A program made the position numbers and the translations under genes. The notes under the pieces were generated by a model. That model did not search any database, was not told where the DNA came from, and worked only from the letters and a program-made list of their open reading frames with translations. 64,000 nt of DNA, from positions 5,270,001-5,334,000 of the forward strand of contig NC_064230.1 in assembly GCF_023101765.2 (NCBI RefSeq), written 5' to 3'. The DNA comes from Spodoptera frugiperda. Taxonomy: Eukaryota > Arthropoda > Insecta > Lepidoptera > Noctuidae. Below, one piece after another: positions 49,401-61,400 of this stretch; position 1 is the stretch's first letter; each line of letters begins with the position of its first letter.

Positions 49401-52400
49401 TATTTATTTATACTCCGTTCGGGCATTTTCTTTGTACTAAAAGTTTAATTATATTGATATTATTTTTTTCACACCTTTTTACTATTTATTTACTTTTTTT
49501 CGATGAATTAAAACAATAACATGAACCGAAGTCGTGTAACGATCGACATAGAATTATCTATACTCCGTTAGAGCATTTTCTTTGTACTAAATGTTTTATT
49601 ATATTGATATTATTTTTTTCATACCTTTTTACTATTTATTTACTTTTTTCGATAAATTAAAACAATAACATGAACCGAAGTCGTGTAACGATCGACATAG
49701 AATTATTTATAAATAATTTATTTCTTATTTTTATTTTTTGATTTTTGAAATAAAAATATATCTATGTCCTTTCTAAGGTTCTAAACTATATCTGTACCAA
49801 ATTTCAACCAAATCCGTCAAATAGTTGCGGAGATTAATGGTATAAGCATAGAATGTTCGACGTGATTCTTTAATTTGACATAACTTTTTTATTTATGAAC
49901 CGATTGACATGAAACAAACACTAAATGTAAATTTAAGCATCCCACAATATATTCGTGAAAACCGCATCCAACTCGGATCAGCCGTTTCTGAGATTAGCGC
50001 GCACAGACGAACAGACAAACAGACAAACAGACAAAAAAAAGTTAATTACATTTTTGGGTTCGACATCGACATAACAATAACCCCTGCTATTTTTTTTATT
50101 TTTATTTTCAATGTACAGACAGCACTTTTCTACGATTTTATTATATGTATAGATGATATTTTTTTTTTACAAAAACAAAAAAAGAAATTCTCTTTGGAGG
50201 CTGAGTCACCCTCGTCCGTAGGAGAGCACCCTTAAAAATGAACCCCTACACGTGGCCTCTGGGAGGTGCTAACCAGGTGACAATTTGGTGGTAGGCTTCG
50301 GCCGACGGCATTATGACCACCCACCGAGCAAAACCGTGTCGCCAAGCGGCCTAGCCGTGTTCCGCCACGATGCTCGGTGACGCCGTATGAGAGGATGGGT
50401 CGAAGTGTTTGTTCCACTATGGGTAGACCGATCTGGCGCGCGCTGGTGTGGCTGCATCGGGTGGCCAGTCGCGGAGGGTAGCGGGATCCGAGGCACGGTG
50501 CACCGCTGGCCGACCGCAGATAGTTGGGGGCCCAATTAGCGTGCTAGCCACACGTGAAAGGCTGCCCCGCCATCTAGCGAAAAATCCCATGAATACGCCA
50601 TCGTGCCGGTTGGCGACCGGACGAGAGGGCCCGATGGATATTCATGGGGGGCTCGGGCGTCCCCGCAGTCTCCAGGCTGGCTTCCCAATGATGTAGCTAA
50701 CTGCAGTGCGCGTCTGGGGTCGCCTGTGTGGAGGGACATTTCACTGCCATCCTCTCCGCAACCTTACACTCCTACCATGAGAACAAGAGAAAAGAAAAGG
50801 GTACAACAGCGGCTGCACTCCCTCTCCCTCAAAGTGCACCTCACGAATATTCGAGGCTTGCACTCAAATATCAATGCGGTCCATCACCATCTTGAGACCG
50901 AGTACCCTACACTCTTGTTTCTCTCGGAGACCCAGATCAGATGTCCGTCCGACGTTTCTTATCTCAACTACCCAGGTTTTACCCTGGAGCACAATTTTGT
51001 TGCCCGTGCAGGCGTATGCCTGTACGTCCAGGACGGCGTCTGTTACCGGCGTCTCCGAGACTTTGAAGACCCCAATTACTCTACATTGTGGATACTGATG
51101 AGCACAGGTATGGAGAAAATTCTCTATGCCTGTGTTTATCGGTCGCACAGCGGAGATTTGGAGACGACCAGATTAGCGCAATACCTAGTGGAGGCGGCGG
51201 ACGCAGCTCGGCAGAGGTACCCTTCGGCCCAGTTGGTGTTACTGGGGGACTTTAACGCCCATCACCAGGAGTGGCTGTTCCCATACCAGTGCACTGACCA
51301 TGCTGGGAGGGAGATGCGTAAGCTTGCGCTGACGCTTGGCCTGACCCAGCTGGTCCATGAGGCCACAAGGGTGCCTGATGTCGATACACAAACTGCCAAC
51401 TGCTTAGACCTTCTGCTGACAACAGATCCAGACAGCTACTCAGTGTCAGTTTCATCACCCCTGGGTAGTTCTGACCACTGTCTGGTGAAATCTGTATCCA
51501 CACACTCGCCGCAGGATCCTAGTCCCAGGGGATCTCGGCGGATGTGGCGGTACAAGTCAGCAGATTGGGATGGGATGCGATCTTTCTTTGCATCCTATCC
51601 TTGGCGGCCTGTTTGCTTCTCATCCAGTGACCCGTCAGCTTGTGCGGATGCCGTAGCGGGGGTGCTGCGTCAGGGCATGGAATACTACATCCCATTCTCG
51701 GACGCAGCATCTTCCGGTGGCACTCGTCCATAGTTTGATGCCGACTGCGGACGTGCTGAGGCGCGAAAGCATGCGGCATACTTGGCATGGGCGGGTGCCA
51801 GGCGCCGTAAGGCTGGCGACACTCCTCAGAAGAAGAGAGCCTTCAACCGGGCTGCCAAGTCATGCAAAAAGGCACTGCGGATGGCTCGGTTCAACCACAT
51901 TGGCCGAATAGGGAACAAACTGGCTTCCTACCCAGCGGGGAGTAAAGCGTTCTGGTCCCTAGCCAGGGCGGTTGAATCGAACTTCTGCCGCCCCTCACTT
52001 CCGCCTCTCCTGGGGCCTGACGGGACGCTGGCTCACACCGCAGTAGAGAAAGCGAACTTGTTTGCTTCCCTATTTGCGGAGTCTTCACGTCTTGATACTG
52101 GTGGCGCTATGCCTCCTTCTCTACATAACGTTTGCGAGACAAAAATGTCGAAAATTCGCATCCGACAGAAGGAGGTATATAAGACGTTGCGTAATCTCGA
52201 CGTGAATAAGGCCAGTGGACCCGACAGAATCCCAGCCGTGGTTTTAAAAACCTGTGCGCCTGAGTTGTCTCCAATCCTGACACGTCTGTTCCGCCTTTCC
52301 TTAGAGACGGGTCAAGTGCCGGTTGCATGGAAGCTGGCCAACGTGCAGCCTGTGCCCAAAAAAGGTAGTCGTGCCGACCCCAATAATTACCGACCTATCT

Positions 52401-55400
52401 CGGTCACGTCCATACTCTGCAAGAGTATGGAACGTGTGCTTAACAACAGGCTCATGGCATACCTTGAAGGTAACGACCTCCTCAGCGATCGGCAGTATGG
52501 GTTTCGCCGCAACCGATCTACTGGGGACCTTCTTGCGTATGCCACTCACATTTGGAGCGAGGCCATCGAGAAGCACGGGGAAGCATTAGCTGTCTCGCTC
52601 GATATATCTAAGGCCTTTGACAGGGTATGGCACGACAGTCTTGTCGGCAAGCTTCCTGCGTATGGACTTCCCGCTGATCTGTGCAGATGGATTGTAGACT
52701 TCCTGACGGATCGGTCAATTCGAGTAGTCATCGATGGCTGCTCGTCTGACCAATTTGGCATCAACGCCGGAGTCCCTCAGGGGTCAGTACTTTCAGCAAC
52801 GCTCTTTTTGCTGCACATCAACGACCTGCTTAAGCCCGGTATCTTTGGGTATGCGGATGACAGCACAGTTGTTGAAAGGTATGTGTCCGATGCGCGGACT
52901 AGCGGAACACAGATCCAGTCTCTAAGAGAATCAATGGTCGAACGGTTGAACTCGTCCTTGAAGGCGGTCTCCGATTGGGGTGACGCCAACTTGGTCAAGT
53001 TCAACGCTACCAAAACCCAGGCGTGTCTCTTCTCTGCCAAACGGAGTCAATTTCCGCTGACTCCTACTTTCCGAAATGTATCCGTTCCAATATCGGATCA
53101 TCTTGAGCTTCTGGGCGTAACTCTATCGCCAACGCTAAACTTCGGTTCTTATATAGAGTCGAAGGCGCATCTGGCTGGTAGGAAGTTGGGTATCCTCTCG
53201 AAGGTGAGACGGTACTTCACACCGAAACAACTACTGAGCCTGTACCAGGCGCAGGTTCGGTCATGTATGGAGTACTGTTCTCACCTTTGGGACGGCTCGG
53301 CTAGACACCAGTTGGATGCGCTCGAGCGCATTGAAAGGCGTGCCAAGAAGCTCATCAATGATGATGCGCTTGTGGAGGCCCGGCTTCAAAGCCTTGAACA
53401 CAGGCGCAAGGTCGCAAGCCTTTCCGTTTTTTACCGGATACATTTCGGAGAGTGTGCAGGGGAACTGCACAACTTGATTCCCCCTAGTCCTTTCCATCAA
53501 CGAACCACAAGACAATCGGCGAGGCGTCACCGTTTCATGGTGGATATCCCACCCACTCGCACGAAACGCTTCGCTTCAAGCTTCTTTGTGCGAACTGCCA
53601 GGGAGTGGAACTCCTTGCCGGAGTCTGTGTTTCCTGATGGGTACAACCTGGGTGTCTTCAAAGCCCGAGTGAATAGGTTGCTTATGGGCAGACGTGCTCC
53701 ACCGTAGGCCGCATCATCACTTACCATCAGGCGAGATAGCGGCCAAACGTCGGCCCATTCAATATAAAAAAAAAAAAAAAAAATTCTCATAAAAATAAAA
53801 CTAATGTTGAAAGTTGTTTGTAATCATGAGTACAATCACGTGTTTAAATATCGTTCACTAATTACTTAAGTTCCTATGTATTAAATTATAACTTTTATTA
53901 AATCTTTGATTACAGAGTGCCGATCTCTCGGAGTTGGAGATAACAGACGCGCCGCTGGAGGCGTCGCATGCGCCGGTCCTGGCTCGCTCGCTCAGGGCAC
54001 ACACGTGCACTCTACGGGCGCTGTGCTTGCAGCGGGTGTGTCTCACCGGGGAACCTTTGTTGTGTTTAGGTAAATTATCGTGTGTATTACTTCACTCTAG
54101 CCCTAAGTAGATTCAGGGCACACACGTGCACTCTACGGGCGCTGTGCTTGCAGCGGGTGTGTCTCACCGGGGAACCTTTGTTGTGTTTAGGTAAATTATC
54201 GTGTGTATTACTTCACTCTAGCCCTAAGTAGATTCAGGGCACACACGTGCACTCTACGGGCGCTGTGCTTGCAGCGGGTGTGTCTCACCGGGGAACCTTT
54301 GTTGTGTTTAGGTAAATTATCGTGTGTATTACTTCACTCTAGCCCTAAGTAGATTCAGGGCACACACGTGCACTCTACGGGCGCTGTGCTTGCAGCGGGT
54401 GTGTCTCACCGGGGAACCTTTGTTGTGTTTAGGTAAATTATCGTGTGTATTACTTCACTCTAGCCCTAAGTAGATTCAGGGCACACACGTGCACTCTACG
54501 GGCGCTGTGCTTGCAGCGGGTGTGTCTCACCGGGGAACCTTTGTTGTGTTTAGGTAAATTATCGTGTGTATTACTTCACTCTAGCCCTAAGTAGATTCAG
54601 GGCACACACGTGCACTCTACGGGCGCTGTGCTTGCAGCGGGTGTGTCTCACCGGGGAACCTTTGTTGTGTTTAGGTAAATTATCGTGTGTATTACTTCAC
54701 TCTAGCCCTAAGTAGATTCAGGGCACACACGTGCACTCTACGGGCGCTGTGCTTGCAGCGGGTGTGTCTCACCGGGGAACCTTTGTTGTGTTTAGGTAAA
54801 GGATTATGTGTTTATTTTACTCTACACTCAAGTAGTATTACTATTAAAATAATATATTAAGGATTATGAACGAAGATTGATTTGGGAATTGGGAGTGGGT
54901 GGATAATTAAAATACTGTAACATTAATCGCGTATTAAATATAGTGTTTGGTGCATACACCACCAAATATAAAAAACCCACATACATACATAGCCTTAAGA
55001 ACCATAGCTCCATCTCACTCGATCCCAACGCTATCTATCGAGCACATATGTAAACTTTTTACATTTAATTCGAATGTTGATAGTGCTATGGTTTCATTGA
55101 ACCAAAAAATATGTAAACCCACTAGATTCTACCAGCGGCTTCGCCCACGTTCCCGTGGGATAAAAAGTACCCAATGTGTTATATCTATCTATCCCTGTTT
55201 CAAATTTCAAACCGATCCCTTCAGCTGTTTTGACGAGATTGAGCAATGATATTGCCATACCAATAGATCGGTCATCAACCGATGGTTGAATGGATTCGTC
55301 ACGGAAAGTCGCTTTCTCTGTCCCTATGTCCCTTTGTATGCTTAAATCTTTAAAACTACGCAACGGATTTTGACGCGGCTTCTTTTAATAGATAGAGTAA

Positions 55401-58400
55401 TAAAGATATATCTACATTGCACCCATGGGAAGCTGGGGCGGGTCGCTAGTTTATAATATTAGTAATATAATACTAATATTATTTATTTCTAACTTCCAGT
55501 GATAGCCCTGAAATCGAACAGCTCGATAAGAGAGCTGCGACTATGCGACAACCGACTCGGCGTGTCGGACGCGGCGCAGCTCGCCTCGCTGCTGCGGTAC
55601 AACACGCGCATACAACTACTGGATCTCTCCAACAATATCATACAGGTGAGCGGGACATCTATAGGGTCAGGGATGCACAGACTTATTAACCCGCCATTGG
55701 TGACCTATATGTCTATGAGACCGGGTAATTTAAAAACTAAGAATAATTTTTAAACTGTTTATCGAATTAGGTTGCGATTTCGAGTAGCTGCCTTACTACA
55801 CGCCCTCTACCATTAGTCCACCCCGCAACAGCAATGCGGGCGTTTTATTTTTATGTCCTTTCTATGCCATTTTATCTCTTTTATTTTCTATTTGTATATT
55901 TATGTAATTTTGTGTCCTTCCAATGTCAATGTCCTATTTTATATCGTTTCTAATTCAAAATATCTATCTAAAAAATCTAATAATAATAAAAAATAAAATA
56001 AAATAATAGACATAATCAGGTGGCCAAGATTATCCACCAGCAACTTGCTTTGCACTACCAACTTGTTGAGTTTGAGGTTCCATACTACAAGTATGCGCCC
56101 GATCCAGTTCTCGAAAACGGCCATATCACGTTGTACTGGGATCGATCTATCATCACTGACAGGACTATTGTAGCCAACAAACCTGATATAGTGGTGATAG
56201 ACCGACAAGCGCGCCGCACGATCATAATCGATATCACCATCCCTCATGACGAGAACCTCGTGAAAGATGAAAAAGATAAACAAATAAAATATCTTGACTT
56301 GGCTCACGAGGTTGTCGACATGTGGAATGTGGATTCGGCTATCGTTGTGCCGATAGTCGTGTCGGCCAACGGTTTAATACCCAACAGCCTCGACAACCAC
56401 CTTAGAAGGCTGGGGTTGGGCGGATGGATCAAGGGCCTGATGCAGAAGGCAGTACTCCTCGAAACGGCACGTATTGTGAGGAGGTTTCTGTCTTTGGAGC
56501 CCTAACCACCGGTAGCTTGGACCATGCTCCCGCTACTGGTCGGCTCCTATTTTTATATTTTTAAATGTTATTTTGTTTTTTATTTTTATAAGTAATGTTT
56601 AAAAATATAATTTTAGAGTGTTTTAAATAAATAATAATGAAGATAAAAAATAATACATAAACAACAAAATCACGGTGCAGGGGACCAGGGTCACTGACTA
56701 TGTAAGACAAATACACGTCACCAGTGGCGGGTTAAGACTAGGGGCCACTTGGACAAATTATGAACGGATTGCGGGCCAATTGAAAAATAAAATTTATTAA
56801 TTTGAGGAGTGGCACTGCATACTGCATAGTGCTTACAGTCTTTTTTATATTTGTTCGTTGAATTTGTTGCGTAAGTCTTGGTCGTTTTCAATGTTTTTTT
56901 CTGTAATAGAATTCTGGAATAGAAATGGTTTTATTCTGGAATAGAATTCAATATTTTCGAATGTACGAGAGTATTATTTTTGCTGTCGGCGGGCCACCAG
57001 TATGTCTGCGGTCTGTGCATTCATGGTTAGGGTAGATTTTATTGTAACTTTCGTGAGACATACTAAATTAATTATTATGTTATCGGTTTACTCACGTAAC
57101 TGTTTGACGAGGAACTCGACTAGTTTCAAGCCATGCTAGAGGCTCATATTCATGAGCAGCATTCCGCGTAAGTCGTGTAAGCCGATAACATAATAATTAA
57201 TCATACAGGTGAGTGTTTTTTTATGAAACTTGCCAGTAATCGTGCAGACGTATCACCTGATGGTAAGCAATCGCCGCCGCCCATGGACACTTGAAACACC
57301 AGAGGCGTTACAATTGGCTGATTGATGCGGTGATGATTGGCGCGGTGGCTGGGCTTACTAGCAGTCGTACAACTTGTAGCGGGTTCGATTCCCGCACGGA
57401 GCACAAATGGTTGTTTCGGGTATTAGTGTCATGTGCATATGAACCTGTCTGTTTGTAACACACCCACGACACAGGAGAAAATCATAGTGTGGAGCAAACA
57501 AAAAATAGAGGGACTCTTCATCATGAGCAGCTAACTAGTAGAGCTTTTCTCCATTTATGTAGTGCTTTAACCATGTTTCTGGTTGATTTAATGTTTCACG
57601 ATAGTTATTATAATACAAAAATGTAATCATTGTTTCCAGGACGCTGGAACAGCCCACTTGGCGGACGCGTTGGCCGAGCAAGCGGCTCAGTCGCCGCCTT
57701 CCGCGGCAGCCTCCCCGCTGTCACCGCATCGATGTCAGGGTACGTACATTTTTATACTAAGGGGCCATAATAAACCATAAATTACGTCACACGAATTTAA
57801 TGATTTTAGACCCCCTCCCCCGTCCTTGTCACAATTGGTCACATTTGTTAGACCTCCCCCTCCCTAGTGTGACGTCAAATTTTTTTTTATAATTTTACAT
57901 CTAGAATTTTTTGAGTGTTTCGATAATAGTTCCAAGTTCGTGTTTTAACAGTCACGAAATTTAAGACCCCTCCCGCCCCCTTGTCACATAAAGTCACACT
58001 TCGTCGACCCCCTCTCCCTCTTAATGTGCGACGTAATTAATGGATGGCCCCTAACACCCTTTTATTAGGTCGACCTGTTAGAAACTATGTTATGAAATCT
58101 AAGGGTGCCTTTTCCACCAGAGATGTGCTATGTTACGTTGCTATGAATGCGTTTGGCTTCCAACAATGGTACACGTAGCCTAGCATTGGTGGAAAAGGAC
58201 TCAGCTACGTTATGTTTTTTATATGGAAAATAATGCGTGCTATGGCTGGTTTATCCTACTATCAATACATCGCATACTCGAGTTGCACATCTTCCTCGAT
58301 ACACAGCGATACACAGCTACATAGCTTAGTATTAGTGGAAACGGTCACAAACGGTTGTTTCTCGTTTTATTCTGTGAAGCCGTGGTCTCACTCCGGTCGA

Positions 58401-61400
58401 GCCGACACAACAGTGCCGTGTGCATGGCTCTCCTACACTTAAGATTTTATAAAACAAACTTTTGCTAAAGCTTAACCTCTCAGTGACCCGGAGGTTTAAG
58501 ACGCCTGCTTCTCATACATAAGGGGTTTGAAACCTACCAACGACAAGTACAAATGTGTCATTTTCCGAGTTATATGTACTTTCTAAGCATATTTAGACCC
58601 CACTGACAAACTGCGAAGGAAAACATCGTGAGGAAACCTGGGCTTATAATTTCTAATTATAAGTTTGACATCGCCAACCCATATTGAACAAGCGTGGTGA
58701 TTAATGCTTAAGTCTTCTCCGTGTGAGATAAGGCCTTTGGTCAGCAGTGGCTACTTAGGGTCGATTTAATCTTCTGAGATTTTTAAAAGGCGCGCGCATT
58801 CATTGGGATTAGCGCGTCTGCGCCCGAATGTGCTTTTTAAAATCTCAGAAGTAATGTGTGCGTTAGGCTGTGAAGTTAAGGTTGAATTTGTTATATACAG
58901 TTTTGGAAAGACGCTTCAATGCGCTTCGACTCTGCGCTAGTATAAATTGACCCTTATTATATAGGCTGTTGAGGTGATAACCCTTTAAAACTTAATGATG
59001 TATTGTTAATTTCAGTGGGAGATCACGACGCGCGAGGGTTGGCGTTTCTAGTGCTATGGAATAATCAATTAACGAGAAATTGTGCGCCCTATCTCAGTAA
59101 AGCGTTGGTGAGTATGATGTTTATGTTCTATTAGCTTCTGCTACCGACTTCGCTCGTGTTCTTGAGGGATAAAAAGTGGCAAGTACAAAACATGTATATA
59201 GAAATACCTAGAATTTCCTTTTCTTCTCCTCTAATAATATCTTCTGATTTATTTCGTTGCGGGATCCAAGACAGTCATTCATGTCTCTGGGACGCGCCGG
59301 ACTTCAGTGTTCCGGTGTTTTCATGGTTATATCTACTGTAGATCCTGGTGTACAGGAGTTGTAGCGGTATTGGAGGTTGTGGCGGGCTTGTCCCATTAAA
59401 AAAATACTAGGTATTTATTCCAAACATTGATTACAGGAATGTTATTTCTTACTATATTATATATTTTACTTAATACAGCTGACCTGGACTTCTATTTCTA
59501 CAAACAATTTAAGGCCAAATTTGCCAAATCGGTCCAGCCGTTCTCGAGTTTTAGCGAACCCCCAGAATCCCCCTCCTGGCTACGCCTATGAGCAGTAGTG
59601 TAGTGTAATATAATAATATGATTTCATTAATTCTTCTATATAAAAAACACATACGTTTACATTTCCAGCGCACATCCCAGTCGCTGTGCGTATTAAACGT
59701 GGGCCGCAACGCGCTGGGCAGCGACGGGGTCCGCGCGCTGGGCCGCGCCGCCGCGCTCGTGTCGCTCGGCCTGCAGGCGGCGCGCCTCGGGCCCGACGCC
59801 GCCAGCCCGCTCGCTGAACTCATACGGGCCGATACTAAGCTGCAGGTAGCTTGTTCATATACTAGGGGCAGGGGGGATACTCGTCCCGCGCTGGGCCGCG
59901 CCGCCGCGCTCGTGTCGCTCGGCCTGCAGGCGGCGCGCCTCGGGCCCGACGCCGCCAGCCCGCTCGCTGAACTCATACGGGCCGATACTAAGCTGCAGGT
60001 AGCTTGTTCATATACTAGGGGCAGGGGGGATACTCGTCCCGCGCTGGGCCGCGCCGCCGCGCTCGTGTCGCTCGGCCTGCAGGCGGCGCGCCTCGGGCCC
60101 GACGCCGCCAGCCCGCTCGCTGAACTCATACGGGCCGATACTAAGCTGCAGGTAGCTTGTTCATATACTAGGGGCAGGGGGGATACTCGTCCCGCGCTGG
60201 GCCGCGCCGCCGCGCTCGTGTCGCTCGGCCTGCAGGCGGCGCGCCTCGGGCCCGACGCCGCCAGCCCGCTCGCTGAACTCATACGGGCCGATACTAAGCT
60301 GCAGGTAGCTTGTTCATATACTAGGGGCAGGGGGGATACTCGTCCCGCGCTGGGCCGCGCCGCCGCGCTCGTGTCGCTCGGCCTGCAGGCGGCGCGCCTC
60401 GGGCCCGACGCCGCCAGCCCGCTCGCTGAACTCATACGGGCCGATACTAAGCTGCAGGTAGCTTGTTCATATACTAGGGGCAGGGGGGATACTCGTCCCG
60501 CGCTGGGCCGCGCCGCCGCGCTCGTGTCGCTCGGCCTGCAGGCGGCGCGCCTCGGGCCCGACGCCGCCAGCCCGCTCGCTGAACTCATACGGGCCGATAC
60601 TAAGCTGCAGGTAGCTTGTTCATATACTAGGGGCAGGGGGGATACTCGTCCCGCGCTGGGCCGCGCCGCCGCGCTCGTGTCGCTCGGCCTGCAGGCGGCG
60701 CGCCTCGGGCCCGACGCCGCCAGCCCGCTCGCTGAACTCATACGGGCCGATACTAAGCTGCAGGTAGCTTGTTCATATACTAGGGGCAGGGGGGATACTC
60801 GTCCCGCGCTGGGCCGCGCCGCCGCGCTCGTGTCGCTCGGCCTGCAGGCGGCGCGCCTCGGGCCCGACGCCGCCAGCCCGCTCGCTGAACTCATACGGGC
60901 CGATACTAAGCTGCAGGTAGCTTGTTCATATACTAGGGGCAGGGGGGATACTCGTCCCGCGCTGGGCCGCGCCGCCGCGCTCGTGTCGCTCGGCCTGCAG
61001 GCGGCGCGCCTCGGGCCCGACGCCGCCAGCCCGCTCGCTGAACTCATACGGGCCGATACTAAGCTGCAGGTAGCTTGTTCATATACTAGGGGCAGGGGGG
61101 ATACTCGTCCCGCGCTGGGCCGCGCCGCCGCGCTCGTGTCGCTCGGCCTGCAGGCGGCGCGCCTCGGGCCCGACGCCGCCAGCCCGCTCGCTGAACTCAT
61201 ACGGGCCGATACTAAGCTGCAGGTAGCTTGTTCATATACTAGGAAACGAGTGAAAAGAGGGTAGGGAAGCCTTTGCCCTGCCATGACTGAAAATAAATAA
61301 ATAAACAGGGGGAGAGGGGAGCGCATCCCCAAAATCCTCAAATCCTCTCATAAAGGTCGATCCATCATCATCATAATATTAGCCATAAGACGTCCACTGC

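Noticed and set aside
50448..50696. Arg/Gly-rich frame at the LINE 5' end
   Set aside because: No RNA-binding or gag-type motif was recognised. The region is GC-rich and several frames are open by composition.
53993..54795. Regular repeats with constant spacers, resembling a CRISPR array
   Set aside because: Spacers are identical to each other, the unit is exon plus donor of a eukaryotic gene, and the genome is animal.
59551..61341. A 596-codon open frame on the minus strand across array 2
   Set aside because: It is the antisense shadow of a GC-rich tandem repeat. The plus strand has the conserved LRR signatures, correct splice sites and in-phase neighbours.
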